Both the position numbers and the translations under genes were made by a program. A DNA stretch of 64,000 nucleotides from an uncultured Pseudomonadales bacterium (lineage in GTDB: Bacteria > Pseudomonadota > Gammaproteobacteria > Pseudomonadales > Cellvibrionaceae): assembly GCA_947489425.1 (NCBI GenBank), contig CANLDL010000005.1, forward strand, positions 216,361 through 280,360. The letters run 5' to 3'. The notes beneath the pieces are model-generated. The model saw only the letters and a program-made list of their open reading frames with translations. It was not told where the DNA came from and searched no databases. This document shows positions 18,501 to 27,193 of this stretch, piece after piece. Within the stretch, counting starts at the first letter, position 1. Each line of letters opens with the position of its first letter.

Positions 18501-19022
18501 TTAAAGGTGGAAGTCAACTTTGAGTTGTTTGCACCATGCAGCAATACGTGCATCGGTTTGCTCAAATTGATTCTCATCGTCAAGCGCAAGCCCAAGAAAT
18601 TGAGTTTTATCGCTGGTTAACGCTTGGGACTCATCAAAGGTGTAGCCTTCATTTGGCCAATAGCCAGTAATTGTGGCGCCTAACAGTAGGACTTTGTTGT
18701 GCAAGTAACCCATAGCATCTAAAAACCAATCGGGGTATCCAATTTGGTCACCAAGCCCGAATAAGGCAACAGTTTTTCCTGAGAATGTGAGGGTATCTAT
18801 TTCATCCCACACTGCTTCCCAATCTTCTTGTAGCTCACCATAATCCCAAGTGGGGATGCCGAAGATAATATACTGATAATTGTCGACTTCAGTTAGTTCA
18901 GTATTAGCAATGTTATAAAGATCTAGGTTTTCTTGACCAAAACACTGTTGAATTTTCTCTGCACTCATCTCGGTATAGCAAGTGGAGCTACCGTAAAAAA
19001 GTCCAATAGGGGCTCTTTTCAT
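18501..19022 (-). CDS. fldB: Flavodoxin FldB
   Basis: A 173-residue FMN flavodoxin for low-potential electron transfer. LFYGSSTCYTEMSAEKI is the phosphate-binding loop in the FldB form (SSTCYTE), followed by GIPTWDYGELQEDWE and LFGLGDQIGYPDWFLDA, which hold the isoalloxazine ring, and GYWPNEGY. FldB is a superoxide/stress-linked paralogue of FldA in enterics; whether that regulation applies here is not visible. It lies 47 bp upstream of mnmC and 38 bp after trmL, so a run of trmL-fldB-mnmC is likely. Confidence 0.93.
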   Translation of the reverse strand: MKRAPIGLFYGSSTCYTEMSAEKIQQCFGQENLDLYNIANTELTEVDNYQYIIFGIPTWDYGELQEDWEAVWDEIDTLTFSGKTVALFGLGDQIGYPDWFLDAMGYLHNKVLLLGATITGYWPNEGYTFDESQALTSDKTQFLGLALDDENQFEQTDARIAAWCKQLKVDFHL

Positions 19023-19060
19023 TATTTATTCTCTATCGGTAAAAAGGTCTCATTTCGTAT

Positions 19061-19561
19061 TTATATCGCATCAGTAAAACCCAATTGGCGCCAAGCTTCA
19101 TAGACAATCACCGAAACAGAATTAGATAAATTCATACTGCGACTATGTGGCTGCATAGGTATACGTAAAACTTCATCAATATGTTCGTGTTCGCGAATTT
19201 CTGGAGGGAGTCCACGGGTCTCAGCACCAAAAATAACAAAGTCGTTTTCGGTAAACTTAACATCGCTATAGCTACAGGTACCTTTTGTACTGATAGCAAA
19301 TAGTTGCCTGTTAACTGTTGCTGACGTATCACTGATATTTGTATCAAATACTGCATCCTCTAAGAATGCTTCCCAGTTTTTGTGACGAATGACTGCTGCC
19401 CATTCATCATAATCCAAACCCGCACGCCGTAGGCGTTTATCATCTAATTCAAAGCCTAAAGGCTCTACTAAGTGAAGCTTACACCCTGTATTGGCAGCTA
19501 GGCGGATAATATTACCTGTGTTGGGAGGAATCTCTGGCTCTACTAAAACAATATTGATCAT
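19061..19561 (-). CDS. trmL: tRNA (cytidine(34)-2'-O)-methyltransferase TrmL
   Basis: A SPOUT-class methyltransferase of 166 residues that 2'-O-methylates the wobble base of leucine tRNAs. [20 protein letters not shown] is the classic N-terminus, followed by [32 protein letters not shown] and [20 protein letters not shown] with the knot. ATG 19561 is chosen because the family begins exactly there; an upstream ATG at 19615 would add 18 hydrophobic residues with no homologous counterpart. Confidence 0.95.
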   Translation of the reverse strand: MINIVLVEPEIPPNTGNIIRLAANTGCKLHLVEPLGFELDDKRLRRAGLDYDEWAAVIRHKNWEAFLEDAVFDTNISDTSATVNRQLFAISTKGTCSYSDVKFTENDFVIFGAETRGLPPEIREHEHIDEVLRIPMQPHSRSMNLSNSVSVIVYEAWRQLGFTDAI

Positions 19562-19862
19562 ATGGCAAAATAGCTCAGTCAAAATAATGGCCAAATTATA
19601 TAGAAAAACCAGCAAATGAACATCTATGTTTAATCCGTCAAGTTTCTGGCTAAAAGCCCAAATTTATTTAAAAAAATCATAAAATGTGACGTAAAAACCT
19701 AGCGATAACAGTAATTAGCGCTATTCTTATACAAAGGGTTATACATTTTTATTTTTGGTTATTTGTCGTTGTATTACAAAGCTATTGTCATTTACAACAA
19801 GAATAGATAAGAACAAGCCTCCGATAAAAATCACTGTTTGTATACTGGTATAGGTTAATGTT

Positions 19863-21155
19863 ATGGATGTATCAATGAAAGGCTCTACCCGTCAAAAATT
19901 TATTCTTTCTCTTATGCTTATCGCTCTTGCAGGCTTTAGTGTCGATTCCAAGTTTACTACAGAGCAGCCCACTGTTATTACCGAAGAAGTCGATACGCTC
20001 AGTGTTAACACCTTGCTCGTTGATACTGCGAGTTTTTTGGTGAAAAACCCTAAGTACTATCAATACGATATTGATAAAATGCCTTCAGAGATTTTTACTT
20101 TTTTAGAGGGCTATGAAGCTAATAGAAAGACGAATAAAGAAATTGTTATCTTTGAAATTATCGATACTGTTGCAAAGAATGAAAAAATACAGCAACTTAT
20201 TAGTGAGGGAGATATTCTTTTTCGGGAAGATAAACTAACTTCTCCTGCTGGTAACAATGCTTTTGAGCGCTATGAAGATGCACTACTATTGGAAAAAGAC
20301 AATAAGCAAGCGCTTGCAGGAATACAAAAAATCGTTGATCGATACTTATCCCTTGTTGAATTAGTCATCAAGAAAAACGAAACTTATAAAGTAGCAGGCC
20401 TAGTCGAAAATGCCTACCGGGTTAGCGAAGACTATTTTAATATTGCGCCGCAAGTAAAAAAATATTCTGCTTATATTAAAGACGAATCAATATTTATAGG
20501 TCAAAGCGATTATGATATTGACCCGAATGCCGCGTTAACTGTATCTGAACAGAAAGCCAATGAGAGTAATGCGAGAATGTATTCAAGTCTTGTTGACGTT
20601 GATAAAAAGACAGCTGATATTGCAAGAAGCCTAGTAGAGCAGCAGGATATTTATGGGGCGATTAAAGTATTGGAGTCATTTTCTATGGTTAGCGATCATT
20701 GGCAGGACTCTTATGATTTATTATTAGGTCTTTATCTTAAAGTTGCGATGAACGAAAATGCAGAAGCACTTGTGTACAATAATAAAACCCTTGATGTTTT
20801 TCAGTTTGCAGAAAAAGCGGCACATATATTTGTGGCAAGGGAAGATAGTGTAGGGGCTATTCAACTTCTCGAAGGTCAGCAGCCTGATATAGAGCACTAT
20901 CCAAATTACTATCGCCTTAAAGCAGGGCTTTATTTCGAAACCGGTAACTATAGCGGCTCTTCTACCCTATATCGTAAATTACTACACATAGATTACACTA
21001 ACCCTATTTATTGGCTTGGCCTAGCTGCCTCTTTAGATGAGTTAGAAGATGGTAAGGCATTACAAGCTTTTCATTACGCAAATTATTATGCAGCTAAACA
21101 GTCAGATATAAAACGCTATATTGAGGAAAATGTCATATTAGCTTCTATTTATTAA
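19863..21155 (+). CDS. TPR-repeat membrane-anchored protein, MshN-like
   Basis: A 430-residue protein with an N-terminal hydrophobic segment (about 14-26; either a signal anchor or signal peptide), a charged middle, and TPR-like repeats in the last 180 residues. The final NYYRLKAGLYFETGNYS...NPIYWLGLAASLDEL block resembles the C-terminus of MshN of the MSHA pilus system. Start is ATG 19863; ATG 19875 is an alternative. A type IV pilin-like gene follows 323 bp later, but no MSHA assembly ATPase, secretin or prepilin peptidase is present. Role uncertain. Confidence 0.6.
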   Translation: MDVSMKGSTRQKFILSLMLIALAGFSVDSKFTTEQPTVITEEVDTLSVNTLLVDTASFLVKNPKYYQYDIDKMPSEIFTFLEGYEANRKTNKEIVIFEIIDTVAKNEKIQQLISEGDILFREDKLTSPAGNNAFERYEDALLLEKDNKQALAGIQKIVDRYLSLVELVIKKNETYKVAGLVENAYRVSEDYFNIAPQVKKYSAYIKDESIFIGQSDYDIDPNAALTVSEQKANESNARMYSSLVDVDKKTADIARSLVEQQDIYGAIKVLESFSMVSDHWQDSYDLLLGLYLKVAMNENAEALVYNNKTLDVFQFAEKAAHIFVAREDSVGAIQLLEGQQPDIEHYPNYYRLKAGLYFETGNYSGSSTLYRKLLHIDYTNPIYWLGLAASLDELEDGKALQAFHYANYYAAKQSDIKRYIEENVILASIY

Positions 21156-21478
21156 CCAGCTCATAAACGCAACAAGCACTTCTCGTTAAGTATCTCAGTT
21201 ATTTATATAAATCACCCCTAAAGTGCCTTTATATTAAAAGGCACTATTTTTAAAATAGTAATATTGTTCTAACAGTATGGCACTCCACGCTGTTTTTATT
21301 TTATCTGTGTTGAGTGCTTTACTAGTAAAAACTTCCTATATCCGATTGAGCATTATTATCTATTATCTATTCCATAAGCATCTAGTGATCCACTGGACGA
21401 ATGTAATCTTCTCGCTATAGTTATAAATAGAACAGTATGCGGCGCATATATATTTATATCACTGCTAGTGAGAAACTA
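21156..21478. other. Intergenic region between TPR gene and pilin gene
   Basis: It contains the terminator at 21222-21252. The remaining 220 bases before the pilin start show no other hairpin, repeat or open frame that I can support; the pilin is presumably expressed from its own promoter here. Confidence 0.5.
21222..21252 (+). terminator. Rho-independent terminator after the TPR gene
   Basis: Stem AGTGCCTTT (21222-21230) pairs perfectly with AAAGGCACT (21237-21245), with a 6-base loop and ATTTTTA after it. It lies 67 bp downstream of the TPR gene stop. Confidence 0.8.
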
Positions 21479-21940
21479 ATGAAAATAGAACGCAAACTTA
21501 AAGCATATCAAACCGGTTTTACAATGATAGAGTTGATAGCCTTTGCTGTTATTTTATATGTAGTGGGTGCGATGACTATTCCTCGGTTTTTTGAGCTTGC
21601 TAATGCTGAACAAGGCACTGAAATTAAGAATATTGCTAGTGCGTTAACGAGCATGGCTAGCCTTAATCATGCAAATAATATTTCATACGATGCTGGCTTG
21701 TCTAATATTAGACCTGTAGAGGTAGTAAGTTGCCAAAATGTTACTGCATTACTGGAGGTAGAGCTAGATAAAGGCTATCGTATCGAGGCTGGGCAAGGTG
21801 TTACTATCGAGCATAATGGTATCAATATAGAAGGTGGTTCTTCTAGTTGTTTTATCGCTTTCGACTCAAATAAGGACGGTGTTTTTGATCTGAATGATGA
21901 ACCTCGTGAATCCTTTATAGCCTACGGTGTCCGTAATTAA
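21479..21940 (+). CDS. Type IV pilin-like protein (prepilin with class III-type leader)
   Basis: A 153-residue prepilin. The leader ends in G13 and the mature protein begins FTMIELIAFAVIL: phenylalanine +1 and glutamate +5 with a hydrophobic alpha-1 helix, the signature processed by a prepilin peptidase. The mature C-terminus has two cysteines (VSCQN and SSSCF), as in MSHA/PilE-type pilins. ATG 21479 is chosen because it gives a short leader; ATG 21437 would add 14 residues. It is isolated from other pilus genes apart from the TPR gene upstream, so it may be a minor pilin. Confidence 0.85.
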   Translation: MKIERKLKAYQTGFTMIELIAFAVILYVVGAMTIPRFFELANAEQGTEIKNIASALTSMASLNHANNISYDAGLSNIRPVEVVSCQNVTALLEVELDKGYRIEAGQGVTIEHNGINIEGGSSSCFIAFDSNKDGVFDLNDEPRESFIAYGVRN

Positions 21941-22414
21941 TTAGCCGTTTTCCTGCTTTCTTCCTATTTAATTTCCCGTATTAGTTGTCATGATCGTTTT
22001 TAGCTGCAGTACTAACGGTCATGGCAACTTCCTTAATAGTATTCTATTCCTAATGTGCTTTTATTTTGTGACAGCTGCGTCACCTTGCAAAGCCAGTGCT
22101 GTATGGCCTTCTACATAGATTGGGGTTTTCTAAAGTGTAAAGAGTAGGAGTATCCTTAATCAATCCTCATGTATACCTATACACTGCGGTTCTACGTACG
22201 GTGCTTTTTTGCTATCACGACCCCGGTGCCACTTGATAGTTAAAAAGTCTAATTTTTAGAAATACTCTTAATCTACTTTTACTTCAAACCAAATAGTTAG
22301 TTTTGTACATATTTCCTTTCTTCTTTACTCGTGTATTATCGCCTGTTCACTGATTTGCCTATTGTGTGCTGCACGATGGCAAACTATATAATATGTTAAT
22401 AGAGATTATATGTT
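21941..22414. other. Intergenic region with one long imperfect hairpin and a promoter/operator
   Basis: A 14-bp stem with two G-U pairs is formed by 21984-21997 and 22015-22028 (17-base loop). It lacks a good T-run, so it may be a weak terminator or attenuator for the pilin transcript. The 3' end holds the promoter/operator described at 22354-22392. Nothing else was recognised. Confidence 0.5.
22354..22392 (+). promoter_or_regulatory. Promoter with flanking inverted repeat upstream of the NmrA-type gene
   Basis: TTTGCC (22354-22359) and its inverse GGCAAA (22378-22383) flank a GTGCTGCAC palindrome core. A perfect TATAAT lies at 22387-22392 and a TTGTGT -35-like hexamer at 22362-22367, with a long 19-base spacer. 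The inverted repeat overlaps the -35, so a repressor site is plausible. ATG follows at 22415. Confidence 0.45.
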
Positions 22415-23398
22415 ATGGGTAAACCGATTGTCTTAGTTACATCTGCATCTGGTCGTATTGGACGAGAATTAGTTGCGCGTCTAGCCAAAGAAAAGCAGTT
22501 TCTAATTCGCGCTTGTTGTTTTAGCGAGAGCAAAACAGAATTCCTTAAATCAGTCGGGGCCGATGAAGTTGTCCGTTTTGATTTAAATGATGACTCGACT
22601 TGGGCTGCGGCATTGGATGGTGTTAGTAGAATTTATTCAGCATCTCTTGATCCGATGCTCGAAGGCCATCTGAACTTTTGTAAAGAGCTGGGTCGCAGAA
22701 AAGACCAAATACAGCATGTAGTGAGAGTAAGTTGTATGGGAGCTGATACTAATACTGCTTCTTACGATGCTAATAAACATGCTTCTCGTACCGGTGCGGC
22801 TATTCCACTGATGTTGCAACATTACTGGTGGGGAGAAAAAGCATTAATTGACGAAGGGCTTAATGTGACGGTATTACGTAATAACTTCTTTATGAACCAT
22901 TTACTTAAAACCGACAGTGATAATATTAATAATGAAGGCTGGTTTGCCAACCCATTGGGCAATACGCGCAACTCACTTGTGGCAACACGCGATATTGCTG
23001 AGGCTGCTGCTGTTGTGCTGTCTGAGGGTGCAGATCGACATAGTAATAAATTCTATGATATTACTGGCCCAGAACCACAAACAATGGCTGAGATAGCCGA
23101 AGATCTCGGCCGCGCGATGAATAAAAATATAGAATACCGTCCGCAAGATATGGAAGATTTTGAACGTGACTTTGGTAGTACACGTGCGGAGTTTTTTGAA
23201 TACTTAGCAAACGGATTTTACACTCGCTGTAGCCCGGACTTTTATAATATTACTGGGCATAAGCCTACGGCTTATTATGAATATTTAACGACAAAAGGAG
23301 CGACTGGTGAGACAGGTCTCGAAGAGTTGTGGCAAGGTAATTTATGGAAAAAAGGTGAAGATGCTATGAAAGCAGCAGCGGAACTCAAAAGCTCCTAG
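22415..23398 (+). CDS. NmrA-type NAD(P)-binding oxidoreductase
   Basis: A 327-residue atypical short-chain dehydrogenase/reductase. The N-terminal VLVTSASGRIGRELV has the nucleotide-binding GxxGxxG-like loop (here SASGRIG), and VTVLRNNFFMNHL, RDIAEAAAVVLSEG and FYDITGPEPQTMAEIAE match the NmrA/festuclavine-dehydrogenase-like group. Members act as quinone or azo reductases or as redox sensors; the substrate is unknown. It is a single gene with its own promoter and a terminator after it. Confidence 0.82.
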   Translation: MGKPIVLVTSASGRIGRELVARLAKEKQFLIRACCFSESKTEFLKSVGADEVVRFDLNDDSTWAAALDGVSRIYSASLDPMLEGHLNFCKELGRRKDQIQHVVRVSCMGADTNTASYDANKHASRTGAAIPLMLQHYWWGEKALIDEGLNVTVLRNNFFMNHLLKTDSDNINNEGWFANPLGNTRNSLVATRDIAEAAAVVLSEGADRHSNKFYDITGPEPQTMAEIAEDLGRAMNKNIEYRPQDMEDFERDFGSTRAEFFEYLANGFYTRCSPDFYNITGHKPTAYYEYLTTKGATGETGLEELWQGNLWKKGEDAMKAAAELKSS

Positions 23399-23429
23399 CA
23401 ACTCCATTCTCTAATTCTGTTAAATCTGA

Positions 23430-23452
23430 GGGTAGCTTTGCTACCCCTTATT
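23430..23452 (+). terminator. Rho-independent terminator after the NmrA-type gene
   Basis: A 7-bp stem GGGTAGC (23430-23436) / GCTACCC (23440-23446) with a 3-base loop is followed by CTTATTTATC. It lies 32 bp past the stop. Confidence 0.75.
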
Positions 23453-23526
23453 TATCTTCACTACTTTTAAAGACGACTCGCCTATTAAGCGGTACAATAG
23501 GATATCTCATTAAATCGTATCTGATT

Positions 23527-23736
23527 ATGCAAACAATACAAATCAATAAAGAGCCTGTAGAGTTATATAAAATACTTAAATTCGAAGGCATTGCTAGCAG
23601 CGGAGCAGAAGCTAAACAAATGATTAGCCAAGGCTTGGTCTTACTCAACGATATTGTCGAGTTACAAAAGCGAAAAAAAATAGTAGCGGGTGATGTACTT
23701 ACAATAGATAATGAAAAATTTGAGATCCAAATTTAA
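23527..23736 (+). CDS. Small S4-domain RNA-binding protein (YbcJ-like)
   Basis: A 69-residue protein made almost wholly of one S4 RNA-binding domain. LYKILKFEGIASSGAEAKQMI forms the two helices, and GLVLLNDIVELQKRKKIVAGD is the loop and strands. This is the YbcJ/YaaA class of stand-alone S4 proteins, thought to bind structured RNA. Start ATG 23527; the gene follows a terminator and is 41 bp before the catalase-like gene. Confidence 0.9.
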   Translation: MQTIQINKEPVELYKILKFEGIASSGAEAKQMISQGLVLLNDIVELQKRKKIVAGDVLTIDNEKFEIQI

Positions 23737-23777
23737 TAGTTAATGTATTATTGTTTTTATAAGGTTGCCCAGCCATT

Positions 23778-24770
23778 ATGCTTAAGTGTTTGTTTTTTAC
23801 CTTTGCCTTTTTATTAAGTCATGTTTGTATTGCCTCTAATTTAGATAACACTAGTAAAGAGATAGTTGATACCTTTGAATCCCTCTTTGGTGTCACTAAG
23901 GGCAAACGTCGAAATCATACTAAAGGCTTTTGTTTTAGTGCTGAGTTTTCTCCCGTAACGAGTTATATAGAGGCCTATAGTAATAGCGCCTTGTTTAAAT
24001 TCCCCTCTAGTGTTATCGGGCGGTTTTCGCACTCTGGTGGCAGTGACTTTGCTGCAGATAATATCCCTGCTGAGTATGGTATGGGGCTATCCTTTTATTT
24101 TCCTACGGGCTCTAGTGCAGTATCTAGCATTAGTGAGCTTGCATCATTTAGACATTTGATGGCGCTCAATACGCTAGACTTTTTTCCAGTATCTACGCCG
24201 CAGTCTTTCGCTAAGCTTTTACAAGCAAGGCTCGGTGGTTCTAATGCTATAGAAAAACTTAAAAAAACAAATCCAGAGTTTTTACGTTTTTCCTTGCATC
24301 AAGATAGGCAGCCAAAATTGCTAAAGCCTTATGAAGGGCATATTTATAATAGTATCAATAGTTTTTATCTTGTTAATGATGCCGGTTTTAAAACGCCCGT
24401 ACGTTTTATGTTGACGCCATCAACAAATAGAAAGGTAGTAGTGTCTCCTAAAACTCAGTTTTTTTATGAAAACATTAAGGCTAATTTAAACAAGGGAGAT
24501 ATTAGCTGGGATTTGTTATTTGTAGTGGCGAATAAAAATGATGCTATTAATGATTCATCGGTGCTTTGGGCGGGTACACACAAAACTGTTAATGCGGGAC
24601 AGTTGAGAATTACATCGGTGAGCACCGAAGCTGAAGGTCAATGCTCTACCATTAATTTTGACCCCCTAGTGCTCTCCAGCGGATTTGAACCATCAAACGA
24701 CCCCATGTTATTAGCGCGAAAAAAGGCCTATGCGATTTCGCAAAAAAGGCGCCTGTCCGATAAAAAGTAA
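23778..24770 (+). CDS. Exported catalase-related peroxidase (small catalase, SrpA-like)
   Basis: A 330-residue haem protein with a signal peptide (hydrophobic core about 4-17, likely cleaved near IAS at 18-20), so it is probably periplasmic. The distal histidine is H47 in NHTKGFCF, RFSHSGGSD and AEYGMGLSF follow, and YNSINSFYLVN matches the family. The proximal haem tyrosine fits R314-x3-Y318 in ARKKAYAIS, after the FEPSNDPMLL block. The length is usual for the small catalase class. It would use H2O2 or organic peroxides. Confidence 0.82.
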   Translation: MLKCLFFTFAFLLSHVCIASNLDNTSKEIVDTFESLFGVTKGKRRNHTKGFCFSAEFSPVTSYIEAYSNSALFKFPSSVIGRFSHSGGSDFAADNIPAEYGMGLSFYFPTGSSAVSSISELASFRHLMALNTLDFFPVSTPQSFAKLLQARLGGSNAIEKLKKTNPEFLRFSLHQDRQPKLLKPYEGHIYNSINSFYLVNDAGFKTPVRFMLTPSTNRKVVVSPKTQFFYENIKANLNKGDISWDLLFVVANKNDAINDSSVLWAGTHKTVNAGQLRITSVSTEAEGQCSTINFDPLVLSSGFEPSNDPMLLARKKAYAISQKRRLSDKK

Positions 24771-25133
24771 CGTTACTGATATAAGGTTTGTCATTGCAGC
24801 TTATAGGAATCTCTGATTAACCTCGGATAACTTCTGGCTTACAGGCGTTGCTGAGATCAAGGCGACTCTTTGCAATAATGTCTAGATCTTACAAAAAAAT
24901 CAAAGCTTAACGCATCCTGCTCTCGCTCCTTACCTGCATCCGTGCAGGTAACACAGAGATCGGTAACGCCTGCGAGCCCCGCAGGGCGTGGCTAAAATGT
25001 ACTTATGCCGCGTTGTACTTTCTTGCTAAGGATTACGGCCATTAGCTGCAAAATACGCCTTGCCTAAGCACATTCAAAATGAGCAGGTTCTCGACGCAAT
25101 ACAAGGCTCGGGGTCGGCCTCAACCCATAAAGA
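24771..25133. other. Intergenic region occupied by an inverted-repeat, hairpin-rich element
   Basis: The region is more GC-rich and palindromic than its surroundings. It contains the imperfect inverted repeat described at 24858-25062 and the hairpins at 24932-24949 and 24967-24988. No gene is supported. The frame of the next gene is closed by a stop immediately before its ATG. Confidence 0.5.
24858..25062. repeat. Imperfect inverted repeat bounding a hairpin-rich 205-bp segment
   Basis: The left arm is 24858-24874 (CAAGGCGACTCTTTGCA). The right arm at 25047-25062 reads CAAGGCGTATTTTGCA on the other strand, which is the same apart from a few central bases. Between them are a perfect 7-bp hairpin ACCTGCA/TGCAGGT (24932-24949) and an 8-bp near-perfect hairpin CGCCTGCG/CGCAGGGCG (24967-24988). 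This could be a MITE-like or other dispersed repeat. A copy count in the genome is needed to decide. Confidence 0.4.
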
Positions 25134-25454
25134 ATGTATTACGATAATCCTGCTAGGGAAGAAGAGGCGCGCATTAGGAGGTCTCTGGGTAGTGTGGGCG
25201 ACCAGTGCGAACTTAATGTGATTAACAGCGATAGCAAGGAATTTAAGGGTGTATTTAACTGCAAGGAAGGAGATAGTACAACGGTACATATTAATGCCAT
25301 TGATTCAACTCGTCAGAAAATAAGTATCCTTTATAATACATCAGAGCTTGGTGAAACGACTGCAAATGCAACTGCACAATGGAAAGGTGCGACCTGCCCA
25401 GAATACCTTAAAGAGTTTGAAGATCCTGCAGAATGGAAAACTTTTGAAGACTAG
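25134..25454 (+). CDS. Hypothetical protein, possibly 5'-truncated
   Basis: A 106-residue frame that I do not recognise. The region from about residue 25 on (DQCELNVINSDSKEFKGVFNCKEG...) has four cysteines in total and a compositional pattern like a small exported or lipoprotein-type domain, yet no signal peptide is present. The first residues are charged and their DNA adjoins the hairpin-rich repeat just upstream, with a stop two codons before the ATG. This suggests the original 5' end was lost to an insertion. The ribosome binding site is weak. Confidence 0.5.
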   Translation: MYYDNPAREEEARIRRSLGSVGDQCELNVINSDSKEFKGVFNCKEGDSTTVHINAIDSTRQKISILYNTSELGETTANATAQWKGATCPEYLKEFEDPAEWKTFED

Positions 25455-25482
25455 CACATCATGCGATCACTGAAATAAAAGA

Positions 25483-25507
25483 CGAGGCTAAGCTGCCTCG
25501 CTTTTTA
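25483..25507. terminator. Terminator between convergent genes (before norR stop)
   Basis: A perfect 6-bp stem CGAGGC (25483-25488) / GCCTCG (25495-25500) with a 6-base loop is followed by CTTTTTA. It serves the + strand 106-residue gene and lies at the 3' end of norR. Confidence 0.7.
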
Positions 25508-27070
25508 TCGGATAGATTTAACAATACTGATTCCCAATCGTTTAGTAAGTCTACTTAAATTGGCTCTATCAACATTTAACCTGCGTGATACAGCGGCGAG
25601 GTTACCGCCTTCCTCATCGATTAAGCTTGTAATCAATTGCTTTTGAAAGCTATTAGTTGCTTCACGTAAATCACCGTTTGTTACTTGTTCAGTGATGATC
25701 TCTGGTGCTTTTTCTAATGGTGTTTGTGAGTGATCAATATCGCAATCTATGGGGCTAATACTTATAATTTTTTTACCTCGTTGTCTCGCTAGAGCTTTGA
25801 GTGACGCGCGGCTGACAATATGCTCTAATTCACGAACATTACCAGGCCAGTGATAAGCTTCTAAAAGACTTAATGCTTCCTGCGATATTTTTAGTTGAGT
25901 AATACCCAGTTTTCTACTGGTTTGTTCGATAAAATAGCCACTTAATAATTGGATATCCCCTAATCTATCTTTGAGTTTTGGTACTTTAATGGGATAAACA
26001 CTTAAGCGGTGATAAAGATCAGGCCTGAATCTTCCTGCCTCTACTTCGTGTTTTAAGTCGCGGTTAGTGGCAGCAATAATGCGCACATCAACCATCTCTA
26101 TACTATCTTGACCGACGGCTTGAATTTCACCACTTTGTAATGCCCGTAGCATTTTACTTTGAGCCGCGAGCGGTAGTTCACCGATTTCGTCTAAAAAGAG
26201 TGTGCCACCATCGGCGAGTAAAAATTTACCCACACGCTTTTTGTCAGCACCAGTAAATGCGCCTTTAGTATGCCCAAATAACTCACTCTCTATAAGGTTT
26301 TCGGGTAGGGCGGCACAATTAACGTATACCATTGGGCCGTTATGTCGGCGTGATTTTTGGTGTAGCGTTCTTGCAACGAGTTCCTTACCAACACCTGTTT
26401 CACCTTCGACTAAAACGGTAAATTCCGATGGAGCGGCTATGTCTATATCCTCTCGTAAATGCTCTATAGCGTGGCTCTCTCCAATAATTTCACCGCCATC
26501 TCGTTCTAGTGCCTCTATGGTGAGCTCTTCAACAACCTGTTGCGAGTGTGCGGCTTGTTTTTCTAGCTGTTCTATTAATAGGGCATTATTTAATGTTGCT
26601 GCTGCAATAGCAGAGATTAGTTGTAAAGTTTTTTCTGAAATGTCATCAAAAACGTGGGGTGTAAGGCTATCAAGTGTTAACAGCCCAAGCAATTGCTCAT
26701 TAAAGTACAGAGGCAAGCCCATGCAGGCGTGCACAGGTAGGTTATCTTCTGTACCAACTAATAGGCCATCATAAGGGTCGGGTAACTCTGAGTCGGCTGG
26801 GAATCGGACAGGTGTTAATGATTGGCAGATAATGCTAAATCGCGGGTGATCCTCGATATTAAAGCGCCTGCCTAGGGTGTCTCGGCTTAAACCCTGTAGA
26901 GCAATTGGTTTAAGTATATCGCTATGATAAGAAAGCAGTACAACCGCGTCACAGGCAATAATCTTTCTGACATTGTCTAGTAATCTATCAAACCTATCTT
27001 TTGTCGTCAGGCTACTGGCAAGATCAACTGCAAGCCCAATGACAGCTGTAGAGGATATGTCATTAACCAT
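25505..27070 (-). CDS. norR: Nitric oxide-responsive sigma-54 activator NorR
   Basis: A 521-residue enhancer-binding protein. The N-terminal GAF domain (about 1-170) keeps the residues used for the NO-sensing mononuclear iron in E. coli NorR: R77 in DHPRF, D98 and D101 in LPDPYDG, H114 and C116 in VHACMG, and D134 in LTLDSL. The AAA+ domain has Walker A (223-230), the sigma-54 contact GAFTGA (270-275) and Walker B (291-298). A Fis-type HTH closes the protein. ATG 27070 is preferred over ATG 27097 because the latter would put a NorR box inside the gene and adds residues foreign to the family. Confidence 0.95.
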   Translation of the reverse strand: MVNDISSTAVIGLAVDLASSLTTKDRFDRLLDNVRKIIACDAVVLLSYHSDILKPIALQGLSRDTLGRRFNIEDHPRFSIICQSLTPVRFPADSELPDPYDGLLVGTEDNLPVHACMGLPLYFNEQLLGLLTLDSLTPHVFDDISEKTLQLISAIAAATLNNALLIEQLEKQAAHSQQVVEELTIEALERDGGEIIGESHAIEHLREDIDIAAPSEFTVLVEGETGVGKELVARTLHQKSRRHNGPMVYVNCAALPENLIESELFGHTKGAFTGADKKRVGKFLLADGGTLFLDEIGELPLAAQSKMLRALQSGEIQAVGQDSIEMVDVRIIAATNRDLKHEVEAGRFRPDLYHRLSVYPIKVPKLKDRLGDIQLLSGYFIEQTSRKLGITQLKISQEALSLLEAYHWPGNVRELEHIVSRASLKALARQRGKKIISISPIDCDIDHSQTPLEKAPEIITEQVTNGDLREATNSFQKQLITSLIDEEGGNLAAVSRRLNVDRANLSRLTKRLGISIVKSIR

Positions 27071-27083
27071 AATAATTTTCTGA

Positions 27084-27138
27084 GTCAAAAAAACCAATTA
27101 TAGTCATAACGACAAATTATTCAAATAGTCATTTTGAC
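27084..27138. promoter_or_regulatory. Three NorR enhancer boxes (GT-N7-AC)
   Basis: Three 11-bp sites match GT-N7-AC: 27084-27094 (GTCAAAAAAAC), 27103-27113 (GTCATAACGAC) and 27128-27138 (GTCATTTTGAC, a perfect GTCA/TGAC palindrome). E. coli norVW also uses three such sites. They sit 56-110 bp upstream of the -24/-12 promoter, a usual enhancer distance. Confidence 0.85.
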
Positions 27139-27193
27139 ATATTTATATGCCTGTATTTGTTTTAAGTATTTGAAATATAAGTAAAAAATTAAA

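Noticed and set aside
19562..19615. Longer trmL start at ATG 19615
   Set aside because: It would add 18 hydrophobic residues before the invariant family start INIVLVEP.
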